Made by a program: the position numbers and the translations under genes. DNA of 64,000 bases from Sinorhizobium sojae CCBAU 05684 (GTDB lineage: Bacteria; Pseudomonadota; Alphaproteobacteria; Rhizobiales; Rhizobiaceae), in contig NZ_CP023067.1 of the NCBI RefSeq assembly GCF_002288525.1, positions 2,294,001 to 2,358,000 of the forward strand, in the 5' to 3' direction. Positions 10,789-18,857 of the stretch are shown here, piece after piece. Every line of letters begins with the position of its first letter. Within the stretch, counting starts at the first letter, position 1. The notes beneath the pieces were generated by a model that worked only from the letters and a program-made list of their open reading frames with translations, was not told the DNA's origin and searched no databases.

Positions 10789-11682
10789 GTGACTCGCATC
10801 CAGGCCAATCTTTTTCTGTTGTTATCCGGCGCGATCTGGGGAGCCGGCTTTGTCGCACAGTCCACGGCGATGGAGGCGATCGGTCCGCTCTGGTTCATCG
10901 GCCTGCGCTTCGCCATTGCCATGCTCGTCGCCCTGCCGCTGGTGCTCATCGAAGCGCGGCGAACCGAAAGGCCGCTCTCGCGCGGGTCAATGCGCAATTT
11001 CACATTCATCGGCCTGGCGCTTTTCGGCGGTGCGGTGACGCAACAGTTCGGACTGCTCACCACCACCGTTACCAATTCCGGCTTCCTGACGGGCCTTTAT
11101 GTCGTCTTCGTGCCGATCCTGACCGTCGTCTTCCTGCGCCGCCGGCCGCACTGGATCATCTGGCCGGCGGCGCTGATGGCAAGCCTCGGCATCTTTCTCT
11201 TGAGCGGCGGTAGCCTTTCCGGCCTGACCGGCGGAGACCTGCTGACAATCGTCTGCGCGCTCTTCTGGGCGATCCAGGTGATGCTCATCGGCATCTTCGC
11301 CGCGAGCACCGGCCGGCCGATGCTCCTGTCGATGACGCAATTTGCCGTCTGCGCGGTTCTCGGCATCCTGCTGGCCGCCCTCTTCGAGCCCTTGAGTGTC
11401 GAAGCCGTGACAGGCGCCCTGCCGGAAATCCTCTATGCCGGCGTGTTTTCGAGCGGCATCGCCTTCATCTGTCAGGTCGTCGGCCAACGCCATACGACGG
11501 CGCCGCAGGCGGCGATCTTCCTTTCCAGCGAGGCGCTCTTCGCAGCCTTCTTCGGCATGATGCTGCTCGGCGAGGTCATCACGCCTGTCGGCTATGTCGG
11601 CTGCGCCGTCATCTTCGCGGCCATGCTCCTGGTCGAACTCGTGCCGGAATTGACGAACAGGCGCCGGGAGGCCGCCGTTTGA
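10789..11682 (+). CDS. EamA/DMT-family transporter
   Basis: A 297-residue drug/metabolite transporter with about ten membrane segments in two EamA repeats (first half starts LFLLLSGAIWGAGFVAQSTA, second at about residue 150 with LLTIVCALFWAIQVMLIG). Such proteins export amino acids or other metabolites; the substrate cannot be read from sequence. The start is probably the GTG at 10789, which has GAGGA seven bases upstream and gives the usual short cytoplasmic N-terminus (MTRIQANLF). The conserved C-terminal block SSEALFAAFFGMMLLGE is present. It is monocistronic. Confidence 0.87.
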   Translation: MTRIQANLFLLLSGAIWGAGFVAQSTAMEAIGPLWFIGLRFAIAMLVALPLVLIEARRTERPLSRGSMRNFTFIGLALFGGAVTQQFGLLTTTVTNSGFLTGLYVVFVPILTVVFLRRRPHWIIWPAALMASLGIFLLSGGSLSGLTGGDLLTIVCALFWAIQVMLIGIFAASTGRPMLLSMTQFAVCAVLGILLAALFEPLSVEAVTGALPEILYAGVFSSGIAFICQVVGQRHTTAPQAAIFLSSEALFAAFFGMMLLGEVITPVGYVGCAVIFAAMLLVELVPELTNRRREAAV

Positions 11683-12356
11683 GCGCCGCCGGACAGCAGT
11701 ATTGCGTCAATCCTGCTAAGGACATGAACTTACTATATTACTTAATACTGTTTTGCGTTGTTCTACTTCCTGGCAAAATGGAACATCGGTTCCACGTGGC
11801 GGAATATGGAATCGTTTCCAGCATCTTCCCGCAGTGATTGCCGCCCCCCGGATTGCGCGCCATTGAAGCAAACAGCGAGGCATATCAGTCATTTGCGCCG
11901 AGAATGCTGTGCTGTCCAAGGTCGACCCATCTTCGAGAGCGACGGATTCTGGGGCAAATCGTCCACGGGTGGCCTCGCGCGCTTCAAAAGACCGCCAATT
12001 CAACAGCTTGCGATATATCCCGGAAAACTCCGGCAAAACCCCGAATTGCGCCGTTTTTGAGCAATGACAAAAAGCAATACCTCTTTCCAAAAGTTTTGCT
12101 TGCCAATTCACAATAAACTGATCACTCTTACTTCCGTTCGGGCAATTTGCGAACACGGGAAGATCTTGAAAATAAGCGGGCCGGAGACGCAAAAGCACTC
12201 CGGGCGGCAAGCTGCGGGGAGCATGATTTCGCCTTCCCACGGATGGTCGCGATAACAGGACCCTTTCCTCAATTGTCGAGAACTGCCTGCCCCCACGCCC
12301 ATTTGGGCAAACTGCAATGCCACCCATGACCGGGTGGAGAGAAAAGGACCTGACGC
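11683..12356. other. Long AT-richer intergenic region before the cold-shock gene
   Basis: This 674-base region is lower in GC than its neighbours. Open frames cross it on both strands, the longest leftward at 11716-12327, but their composition is Cys/Arg/Ser-rich without any recognisable domain, so I treat them as non-coding. It probably holds the promoter and 5' leader of the cold-shock gene. I could not identify a convincing promoter. Confidence 0.35.
12297..12337 (+). promoter_or_regulatory. Two hairpins in the cold-shock mRNA leader
   Basis: GCCC (12297-12300) pairs with GGGC (12305-12308), and CCACCC (12320-12325) pairs with GGGTGG (12332-12337). The second ends about nine bases before the AGGA ribosome site of the cold-shock gene. 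Cold-shock genes often use structured leaders for temperature control, so these may matter, but that role is inference. Confidence 0.35.
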
Positions 12357-12572
12357 ATGGCCGAGACTGGCACTGTAAAATTCTTCAACACCGACAAGGG
12401 CTTTGGATTTATCAAACCTGAAAACGGTGGCGCTGATATCTTCGTACATATTTCCGCCGTACAGGCTTCCGGCCTGAGCGGTCTTACGGAAAACCAGAAG
12501 GTTTCCTTCGATACCGAGCCGGATCGCCGCGGCAAGGGCCCGAAGGCCGTCAACCTTCAAATCGTCGGCTGA
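12357..12572 (+). CDS. Cold-shock protein, CspA family
   Basis: A 71-residue single OB-fold protein with both RNA-binding motifs: RNP1 KGFGFI near residue 17 and RNP2 IFVHIS near residue 32. CspA-type proteins bind single-stranded RNA and melt secondary structure, in cold or general growth. The length is standard. AAAGGACC precedes the ATG by several bases. It follows a long, structured leader and is closed by a strong terminator, so it is its own transcription unit. Confidence 0.94.
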   Translation: MAETGTVKFFNTDKGFGFIKPENGGADIFVHISAVQASGLSGLTENQKVSFDTEPDRRGKGPKAVNLQIVG

Positions 12573-12602
12573 CATTACCCTCTGTCGATTGATACTTCCT
12601 TG

Positions 12603-12627
12603 ACCCGGCACCAATGCCGGGTTTTTT
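12603..12627 (+). terminator. Intrinsic terminator after the cold-shock gene
   Basis: ACCCGGC (12603-12609) pairs perfectly with GCCGGGT (12616-12622) across a six-base loop and runs into TTTTTT. It sits 30 bases after the cold-shock stop codon. Confidence 0.9.
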
Positions 12628-12715
12628 CGTTCAGGCTCCGTTCAGTTTGCCCCCGATAATTTCCGGTCATCATGAATGCCGGAACTGGCCGGCCCCAGGC
12701 ACAGGAATGAAGCCC

Positions 12716-13120
12716 ATGAACAAGTTCTTGAAAGCAGCCGTTCTCTCGATTGCTGCTGCCGCCGTGGTTCTTCCCACCTTCGGCAGCGCCCAGGCGCGCG
12801 ATCGGCACCGCGACAACAGCGATGCCTGGGCGGCCGGCGCTGTCGGCCTCGTTACCGGAGCGCTCATCGGCGGCGCAATCGCCTCGCAACCGCGCCACAG
12901 CGAACGGGTCTATATCGATCCGGAACCCGAATATTACGAACCGCGCCCGGTCTACCGCCCCCGTCCGGTCTATCGTCCCGTCGTGGTCGAAAGCTACGGC
13001 CTCGAGCCCTGGACGCCGGCCTGGTACCGCTACTGCTCGCAGCGCTACCGTTCGTTCGATCCTGACAGCGGCACCTTCGTCGGCTATGACGGCCGCAGTC
13101 ATTTCTGCACCGCCGGCTGA
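12716..13120 (+). CDS. BA14K-like exported protein
   Basis: A 134-residue secreted or membrane-anchored protein. The signal peptide is MNKFLKAAVLSIAAAAVVLP...AQA, followed by a Gly/Ala segment (AVGLVTGALIGGAIA), a Pro/Tyr/Arg-rich linker with repeated RPVYRP units, and the C-terminal BA14K signature WYRYCSQRYRSFDPDSGTF...GRSHFC with two cysteines. The family was described from a Brucella 14-kDa immunoreactive protein with lectin-like activity; its function in free-living rhizobia is unknown. The ATG at 12716 has AGGA nine bases upstream; the ATG at 12707 in the same frame is an alternative. Confidence 0.82.
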   Translation: MNKFLKAAVLSIAAAAVVLPTFGSAQARDRHRDNSDAWAAGAVGLVTGALIGGAIASQPRHSERVYIDPEPEYYEPRPVYRPRPVYRPVVVESYGLEPWTPAWYRYCSQRYRSFDPDSGTFVGYDGRSHFCTAG

Positions 13121-13141
13121 TCCGGCCCGCGAGGAACTGAC

Positions 13142-13178
13142 AAAGCCGCGCCCCTCCTCCGAGGAGCGCGGCTTTTCT
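13142..13178 (+). terminator. Intrinsic terminator after the BA14K-like gene
   Basis: AAAGCCGCGC (13142-13151) pairs perfectly with GCGCGGCTTT (13166-13175), extended inside by TCCTC/GAGGA, followed by TCTTA. It lies just after the stop at 13120. Confidence 0.85.
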
Positions 13179-13197
13179 TATCTTGATCTCGTCTCTT

Positions 13198-13297
13198 TAC
13201 AGCGCCGCGCGTCTTATCGGACGCGCAAAGGTCGCTGTAACTCTGTGAATCTGCGCATCGAGCGAAATCGGTTCCGATTCTCGGGTCGATGCGCTAG
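13198..13297. repeat. RIME-like intergenic repeat, copy 2
   Basis: The core palindrome (13198-13239) is TACAGCG...GCGTCTTATCGGACGC...CGCTGTA. A second module follows (ctgtgaatctgcgcatcg, an AATCGG/CCGATT pair, then gatgcgctag). The final CTA at 13294-13296 is the reverse complement of the stop codon of the adjoining hydrolase gene. Confidence 0.88.
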
Positions 13298-13935
13298 AGG
13301 CCGCGCAGAAACGGATTGGTGCGGCGCTCCTCGCCAATCCTGCCGCCCGGACCGTGACCGCAGATGAAGCCGACATCGTCCCCGAGCGGCAGGATCTTGT
13401 CGCGAATGGACTGAAGAAGCTGCTGGTGATTTCCGCCCGGCAGATCGGTACGCCCGATCGAGCCGTGAAACAGCACGTCACCGACATGGGCGAAATTCTG
13501 CGCACGGTTTACAAAGACCACATGACCGGGCGCATGGCCCGGGCAATGCAACACCTCGAAGACGTGGCTGCCGAAGGACACCGTATCGCCCTCCTCCAGC
13601 CATTGGTCAGGCACCACGTTCTCCACCTTCATCGCCAGGCCGAAGCGTTCTGCCTGCTCCTCCAGCCGCTCGAGCAAAGGCTGGTCGTGCTTGTGCGGGC
13701 CGATGATCTGGATTCCCAGTGCTTCCTTCAGTTCCTTGGCGCCGCCCGCGTGGTCGATATGGCCATGTGTGAGCCAGATCGCCTTCAGCGTGATGCCGTT
13801 TTCGCGGACCGTCTGCAGGATGACGTCGACGTCGCCGCCGGGATCGACGACCACGCCCTCCTTCGTCTCGCTGTCGAACAGGACCGTGCAGTTCTGCTGA
13901 AAATGCGTAACCGGGATAATGCCCGCCTGTAACAT
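13294..13935 (-). CDS. MBL-fold metallohydrolase (glyoxalase II-like, YcbL type)
   Basis: A 213-residue metallo-beta-lactamase-fold hydrolase. The zinc motif THGHIDHAGG (HxHxDH) is at about residues 55-64, with further ligands in HCPGHAPGH, the aspartate of VGDVLFHGSIGRTD, and the late histidine in CGHGPGG. The short form without the glyoxalase II C-terminal domain points to the YcbL subgroup, thioester hydrolases of uncertain substrate. I chose the ATG at 13935, with GAGG ten bases upstream, over 13944. The TAG stop at 13294-13296 falls within the end of repeat copy 2. Confidence 0.9.
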   Translation of the reverse strand: MLQAGIIPVTHFQQNCTVLFDSETKEGVVVDPGGDVDVILQTVRENGITLKAIWLTHGHIDHAGGAKELKEALGIQIIGPHKHDQPLLERLEEQAERFGLAMKVENVVPDQWLEEGDTVSFGSHVFEVLHCPGHAPGHVVFVNRAQNFAHVGDVLFHGSIGRTDLPGGNHQQLLQSIRDKILPLGDDVGFICGHGPGGRIGEERRTNPFLRGL

Positions 13936-13967
13936 GCCAACCATGCCTCGCTTGTGAACGTCTTCGA

Positions 13968-14046
13968 AGCGCCGCCTCTTGCCAGACGCGCAAAGGTCGC
14001 TGCATCTCTCCTCAAATGAGGTCGATCCAAGGAGACATGCGGTAGC
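13968..14046. repeat. RIME-like intergenic repeat, copy 3
   Basis: A degraded core (agcgccgcctcttgccagacg then caaaggtcgctg) is followed by the AAGGAGACATGCGGTAG module also seen in copy 1. It lies just upstream of the MBL-fold hydrolase gene. Confidence 0.75.
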
Positions 14047-14119
14047 GGGCTGTGCGCCGCGCAAGGCCACCTATAGCGATATATGGGCGGAATGACAGCA
14101 CAAACGAACGAATTGCCCT

Positions 14120-14179
14120 TACAGCGCCGCGCGTCTTATCGAACGCGCAAATGTCCCCATAACTCTGCCGATGCGCTAG
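14120..14179. repeat. RIME-like intergenic repeat, copy 4
   Basis: A shortened copy. The left half of the core (TACAGCGCCGCGCGTCTTAT) is intact, the right half is decayed, and the end module GATGCGCTAG (14170-14179) is intact. The CTA at 14176-14178 is the stop codon of the small membrane protein gene to its right. Confidence 0.8.
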
Positions 14180-14346
14180 CGAAGCGCCACGATTTGCTGA
14201 GGCGGCGCAGGGGGGGAGAGTTGCACGGTTGTGAGCAGCAACGCGGTTACGGCTAGTTTCGCCGCAACGACGATGACGACCAGCGGACGAAGCTGTAGCT
14301 CGGCTGCGCTGATTTCCTGCGAAAATTTCTCCTTTTTCTCCTGCAT
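14176..14346 (-). CDS. Small single-pass membrane protein, hypothetical
   Basis: A 56-residue protein starting MQEKKEKFSQEIS, with one hydrophobic helix (LVVIVVAAKLAVTALLLTTV) and a Pro-rich tail. The strongest support is the ribosome site GGAGGACGAG directly before the ATG at 14346. The charged N-terminus followed by one helix suggests a small inner-membrane protein with a cytoplasmic N-terminus. No family is recognised. Its TAG stop is contributed by the end of repeat copy 4. It diverges from the SH3b protein gene. Confidence 0.55.
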   Translation of the reverse strand: MQEKKEKFSQEISAAELQLRPLVVIVVAAKLAVTALLLTTVQLSPPAPPQQIVALR

Positions 14347-14513
14347 CTCGTCCTCCGATCCCGCCCGGCCGACAGCAACATGAACGGTCGTTTTTCCCGT
14401 TCGCGCCCCGGACGGCCTCCAATGTGGCGCAACCACACATTTCGTGATGTCACGAGGGGAACATCACTCAGGCGCGCGCGTTTTTTCGTTCATCACGTAT
14501 AAGGAGCAAAAGG

Positions 14514-15137
14514 ATGAAGACCTTCTTCCCCCACCTGATTCGAGCGGCCGCAACGGCGGGCCTGGTTCTCGCCACAGCCGTTCCGGCCGCCTTCGCGGCC
14601 ATGAGCGCCACCGTGACGACCGACCTCAACGTGCGCGCCGGCCCGGGCCCGCAATATCCGGTCCTCGGCGTAGCGCCGGGCGGCAGCACAGCAGCACTTG
14701 AAGGCTGTATCGAAGGCAGCCTGTGGTGCCGCGTGAATGCCGGCGGCGTCAGCGGTTGGGCCTATGCCAAGTATCTGCAGACGGAGAGCGGCGGTTCGAC
14801 CGTCGTCATTTCCGAACGGCGCCAGGAATTGGGCGTGCCCGTCGTCTCCCACGAAGCTACCGGAGCGACAGTCACCGTCAGACCGGAGCCGCTTGAGCTC
14901 GTAGGCCGTGTCGAAGATATCCCCACCGTCGCACCGCCTCCCACCGTCAGGACCTATATCACCGAGAACCCGTCGGAGCCGGTCTATCTCGAGGGTGAGG
15001 TGGTCCTGGGCGCCACCGTGCCGAGTTCGGTGGCCGTGCAGCCCATCCCGGAATACGAGTATGAATATGTCGTGGTCAACAACCAGCCAGTCCTGGTCGA
15101 GCCGTCGACCCGGCGGATCGTTTACATCTACCGTTGA
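14514..15137 (+). CDS. Exported SH3b-domain protein
   Basis: A 207-residue periplasmic protein. The signal peptide is about residues 1-29 (AAATAGLVLATAVPAAFA). A bacterial SH3 domain follows at about residues 30-85 (TTDLNVRAGPGPQYPVLGV...SGWAYAKYL), then a linker and a C-terminal DUF1236-like region ending VVVNNQPVLVEPSTRRIVYIYR. SH3b domains usually bind cell-wall peptides, so a role at the envelope is likely. AAGGAGCAAAAGG precedes the ATG. It is followed directly by a terminator. Confidence 0.87.
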   Translation: MKTFFPHLIRAAATAGLVLATAVPAAFAAMSATVTTDLNVRAGPGPQYPVLGVAPGGSTAALEGCIEGSLWCRVNAGGVSGWAYAKYLQTESGGSTVVISERRQELGVPVVSHEATGATVTVRPEPLELVGRVEDIPTVAPPPTVRTYITENPSEPVYLEGEVVLGATVPSSVAVQPIPEYEYEYVVVNNQPVLVEPSTRRIVYIYR

Positions 15138-15163
15138 CGCGCGACTCGACGGATGCAGCTTGG

Positions 15164-15189
15164 ACAGGCGGCCGTTTGGCCGCCTGTTT
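15164..15189 (+). terminator. Hairpin terminator after the SH3b gene
   Basis: A perfect ten-base stem, ACAGGCGGCC (15164-15173) with GGCCGCCTGT (15178-15187), has a four-base loop and a short T-tract. It starts 27 bases after the stop codon. Confidence 0.75.
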
Positions 15190-15403
15190 AGGTTGTGCTC
15201 ATAACAGCGCCCGCTCGGCGCGCATTTCGCGGCATTGCCGAGTGTTCCCCTTTTTCAAACTGCCGCGCAAGGTGACGAAGCGCGGGCGGCCTTTCGTCCG
15301 CCGACGGGCGCGCCGAATGCTGGCGGCTGGAATTAAGTCAATAAAACTGACATATCTTTCCATACACGTCGCGAACGGCAATCAGCGTGAAAGGAATGAC
15401 TGC

Positions 15404-15886
15404 GTGGCCGGCCAACCCAGGGACAACAGCCAACACGTGCCCGATGCCAAGAGCAAGAAGGACGAGGGGATCGATTTCGAGATCATCGAACTCCTGTTCT
15501 TCGCTTATCGCGATTTCACGAGCGATCCGGACGCCATTCTCGAAAAGAGCGGATTCGGTCGGGCGCATCATCGTGTCGTGCATTTCGTCAACCGCGAACC
15601 GGGCATGACCGTCGCCGATCTCCTGGACACGCTGAAGATTACCAAGCAGAGTCTGGCCCGGGTCCTGAAGCAATTGATCGATTCCGGCTACATACGTCAG
15701 GTCACCGGTCCCGAGGACAGGCGCCAGCGCATGCTCTATACGACCCGGGAGGGGCAGGCCCTGGCAAGAGCCCTTGCCGAGCCACAGTCCCGCCGCATAG
15801 CCGATGCATTGGCAAAGGCAGGACCCGGCGCGCGCGACGTCGTGAAGCGGTTTCTCGCCAACATGAGAAACGGCACTGCGGATTGA
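15404..15886 (+). CDS. MarR-family transcriptional regulator
   Basis: A 160-residue winged-helix regulator. The core is FGRAHHRVVHFVNREPGMTV, the recognition helix region LLDTLKITKQSLARVLKQLI, and the wing GYIRQVTGPEDRRQRMLYTT. The GTG at 15404 is preferred: AAAGGA precedes it at good spacing, whereas the upstream frame would be Arg-rich and unlike the family. It lies directly before an OmpR-type regulator and histidine kinase on the same strand. A MarR gene followed by an OmpR-type gene resembles the petP-petR pair of Rhodobacter capsulatus; that parallel is from memory and not proof of function. Confidence 0.88.
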   Translation: MAGQPRDNSQHVPDAKSKKDEGIDFEIIELLFFAYRDFTSDPDAILEKSGFGRAHHRVVHFVNREPGMTVADLLDTLKITKQSLARVLKQLIDSGYIRQVTGPEDRRQRMLYTTREGQALARALAEPQSRRIADALAKAGPGARDVVKRFLANMRNGTAD

Positions 15887-16120
15887 TCTCGGGGAAGTCT
15901 CCACCGCGAGGACCGGCCCTCTGGAAGCAGCGATTTGGGCGGGCGCTCAGATATGCTTCCCTGCGCGTACCGAATCCGAAGTGGCGGCGCTCGACCCGGA
16001 CGGCTCGATCGAGGTCAGCGCGCTGGATCGCTTTTGTTTGCCGCATGTTTTAAGTCGGTTGAGATAACCTGCGGATCGAGGAAACTGCCTGATCGGCTCA
16101 GCGAGGAACGAGGTCAGCGA

Positions 16121-16825
16121 ATGTTGAAGGCAAAGGCGAAAGTTTCCGATGATGCGGCGCATCTTCTGATCGTCGACGACGACCGGCGCATTCGCGATCT
16201 GCTCAACCGCTACCTGATCGAACAGGGCTTTCGCGTGACGACGGCAGCGGATGCCAACGAGGCGCGGCGCAAGCTTGTCGGTCTCGACTACGACCTTCTG
16301 ATCGTCGACGTGATGATGCCGGGGGAAAGCGGCATTGCGCTGACGCAGAGCCTGCGGCAGATCAAGACTGTGCCGATCATCATGCTGACGGCGCTGGCCG
16401 AGACGAACTCCCGTATCGAAGGCCTCGAGGCCGGCGCCGACGACTACCTGCCAAAGCCCTTCGAGCCGCGCGAACTCGTGCTCCGGATCAACAATATTCT
16501 TCGGCGAAATCAGCCGGCACAGGCGCCGAAGGTCGAGCAGGTGATATTCGGCCCCTATACCTTTTCCGTCGTGCGAAAGGAGCTTCGGCGCGGTGCCGAA
16601 CAGATTCGGCTGACCGATCGCGAACAGGAAATTATGACGCTCTTTTCGCAACGCGCCGGCGAGACCATACCCCGCCACGAACTGATCGGCGACGACGCGG
16701 AGGTCGGCGAGCGCACGATAGACGTCCAGATCAACCGGCTAAGACGCAAGATCGAGGACGACCCCTCCAATCCCGTCTGGCTGCAGACGGTGCGCGGCAT
16801 CGGCTATCGATTGAGCGTGGACTAG
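16121..16825 (+). CDS. OmpR/PhoB-type response regulator (PetR-like)
   Basis: A 234-residue regulator with an N-terminal receiver domain: acidic pair D20/D21, phospho-acceptor D63 in LLIVDVMMPGESG, conserved threonine in MLTAL and lysine in DYLPKPF. A C-terminal winged-helix DNA-binding domain ends RTIDVQINRLRRKIEDDP...TVRGIGYRL. AGGAACGAGG precedes the ATG at 16121. The kinase gene begins about 50 bases downstream, so the two very likely form a cognate pair. It probably activates or represses envelope or respiratory genes, but the target is not shown here. Confidence 0.92.
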   Translation: MLKAKAKVSDDAAHLLIVDDDRRIRDLLNRYLIEQGFRVTTAADANEARRKLVGLDYDLLIVDVMMPGESGIALTQSLRQIKTVPIIMLTALAETNSRIEGLEAGADDYLPKPFEPRELVLRINNILRRNQPAQAPKVEQVIFGPYTFSVVRKELRRGAEQIRLTDREQEIMTLFSQRAGETIPRHELIGDDAEVGERTIDVQINRLRRKIEDDPSNPVWLQTVRGIGYRLSVD

Positions 16826-16873
16826 CCACGCGCCCGCGCTCTAACATAGGGCATGTTCCGGAAGCAGGGTTTG

Positions 16874-18256
16874 ATGGCCAGCATCGACAGCCTAAAGCGG
16901 GAAAAATCGAGCCCCGCCGACAGCGCCTGGAAGCGCCTGACCCGTTGGCTGCGTCGCCGCGTGCCGATGGGCCTTTACGCCCGCTCGCTGCTGATCGTCG
17001 TCATTCCGATGGTTCTCCTGCAATCGGTCGTCGCCTTCGTCTTCATGGAGCGGCACTGGCAACTCGTGACCCAGCGCCTTTCTGCGGCGGTAACCAACGA
17101 CATTGCCGCGATCGTGGACCTGATCACGACCTTTCCGAGGGAGGGCGACATCGATGAGATCGTCCGCATTGCGCGTCAGGAGCTCGATCTCAACATCAGC
17201 GTCGAGCCCGGAGGGGAGCTACCGCGACCGCGGCCGAAGCCCTTCTTTGAAATTCTCGACCAGATCCTGAGCGAGGAAATCTCGAAACAGGTGCGCCTGC
17301 CCTTCTGGATCGACACCGTTGGTAATTCGAAGATCGTCGAGATCCGCATCAGGCTCGAGGACGGCCGTATTCTCCGGATCTATGCCCGGCGCAATCAGGC
17401 CTATGCATCGAACACCCATATCTTCCTCGTATGGATGGTCGGCGCGTCGCTGGTGCTGCTGACGATCGCCATCCTCTTCCTTCGCGGCCAGATCAGGCCG
17501 ATCCTTGCCCTGGCGAACGCCGCCGAGAGTTTTGGCAAGGGGCAGAAGATCGACGATTTCGCACCGCGCGGCGCCGATGAGATCCGTCGTGCCGGCCTCG
17601 CCTTCATTCTGATGCGCGAGCGCATCGAACGCCAGATCGAGCAGCGCACGGCGATGCTGACCGGCGTCAGCCACGACCTGCGCACCATCCTCACCCGCTT
17701 CAAGCTGCAGCTCGCGCTCGCCGGCGACAATCCCGACCTCGAAAGCCTGAACCAGGACGTCGAGGACATGCAAAACATGCTCGAGGGCTATCTCGCCTTT
17801 GCCCGCGGCGAGGCGGAAGAGGACGTCGGCCGGTTGAAGCTCAGCGATCTCATGGCCCGCTTCACGGCGGAGGCAGAACTCTTCGGCAAGACGCTGACCA
17901 CCTCGATAGAAGGCCAGGACGAAATCCATGTCCGGCCGAACGCCTTTACGAGGCTCGTCGCCAACCTCGTCTCCAACGCCTATCGATACGCCGACACCGT
18001 CCGCATCGAGGCGCGGCAGAGCGCGAGGTGGCTTACCGTCACCGTCGACGATGACGGGCCCGGTATTCCGGAGGATGCGCGGGAGGACGTGTTCAAGCCG
18101 TTCTTCCGGCTCGACGCGGCGCGCAATCTCGACAGTTCCGGCACCGGCCTCGGGCTCGCCATTGCCCGTGACATCGCCCGCAGCCACGGCGGCAATGTAA
18201 CGCTTGCGGAAAGCCCGCTCGGCGGGCTGCGGGCGACCGTACGCGTGCCGACCTGA
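16874..18256 (+). CDS. Sensor histidine kinase (EnvZ-like)
   Basis: A 460-residue inner-membrane kinase: one helix near residues 40-60 (LLIVVIPMVLLQSVVAFVF), a periplasmic domain of about 110 residues, a second helix (FLVWMVGASLVLLTIAILFL), a HAMP linker, the phospho-acceptor H267 in GVSHDLRTILTR, then the catalytic domain with N-box NAYRYA, DDDGPGIP and GTGLGLAIA. The H-box has Ile where EnvZ-type kinases have Pro (HDLRTP). The start at 16874 has GCAGGG at good spacing; an ATG at 16853 is possible. It is the likely partner of the regulator just upstream. Confidence 0.92.
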   Translation: MASIDSLKREKSSPADSAWKRLTRWLRRRVPMGLYARSLLIVVIPMVLLQSVVAFVFMERHWQLVTQRLSAAVTNDIAAIVDLITTFPREGDIDEIVRIARQELDLNISVEPGGELPRPRPKPFFEILDQILSEEISKQVRLPFWIDTVGNSKIVEIRIRLEDGRILRIYARRNQAYASNTHIFLVWMVGASLVLLTIAILFLRGQIRPILALANAAESFGKGQKIDDFAPRGADEIRRAGLAFILMRERIERQIEQRTAMLTGVSHDLRTILTRFKLQLALAGDNPDLESLNQDVEDMQNMLEGYLAFARGEAEEDVGRLKLSDLMARFTAEAELFGKTLTTSIEGQDEIHVRPNAFTRLVANLVSNAYRYADTVRIEARQSARWLTVTVDDDGPGIPEDAREDVFKPFFRLDAARNLDSSGTGLGLAIARDIARSHGGNVTLAESPLGGLRATVRVPT

Positions 18257-18375
18257 CACGCCCTAGTCTAGCCCTTGGCGGGCGAGCAACCGTGCATCGG
18301 CACAATGCGACTTGCGTCTCCCCAATTCCATCCTGTGCTTGCCACAGCAATGAGGCTGCAAGGCAGATTGAGCCT

Positions 18376-18717
18376 TCACATGAGTCGACTGCCGTTCGGC
18401 ACCGGCCTTTCGCTTGCTGCAAGCACGATCGCGCCATCCTCGTCCGCAAAGCCGAGAGTCAGGACTTCGGAACGAACGGGGCCGATCTGTCGCGGCGGGA
18501 AATTGACCACTGCGAGCACCTGACGGCCGACCAGTTCCTCCGGCCTGTAATGCAGTGTGATCTGCGCCGAGGATTTCTTGATACCGATCTCCGGGCCGAA
18601 ATCGATCTTCAGCTTGTAGGCGGGCTTGCGTGCCTCGGGAAAGGTTTCGGCGTCGACGATCGTACCGACCCGAATGTCCACGCGCTCGAAATCAGAAAAT
18701 TCGATGGTTTCCGACAT
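18376..18717 (-). CDS. csaA: CsaA-type tRNA-binding-fold chaperone
   Basis: A 113-residue single-domain OB-fold protein of the tRNA-binding-domain family. Motifs are [28 protein letters not shown], here given in part as RVGTIVDAE, and [21 protein letters not shown] in its second half. CsaA homologues in Bacillus act as export chaperones; those outside Firmicutes are less studied. AGGT lies seven bases before the ATG. It stands alone between the histidine kinase gene (convergent) and a LysR gene on the same strand. Confidence 0.9.
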   Translation of the reverse strand: MSETIEFSDFERVDIRVGTIVDAETFPEARKPAYKLKIDFGPEIGIKKSSAQITLHYRPEELVGRQVLAVVNFPPRQIGPVRSEVLTLGFADEDGAIVLAASERPVPNGSRLM

Positions 18718-18857
18718 TGTAATACCTGCGAAGTAAATGGGCTGCGCTCGATCGATTGCGTTTCAATCGGCCTCGGGACGAAATACAGGCGGCGATTGCG
18801 GGTCCGATAAGATGCGCCGCTCCGTAGCGCAACCCGATCCGGAAGTTTTCGATAGGA

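Noticed and set aside
11716-12327. 203-residue leftward ORF in the gap before the cold-shock gene
   Set aside because: Cys/Arg/Ser-rich, no domain, lies in an AT-richer intergenic region and overlaps the cold-shock leader.
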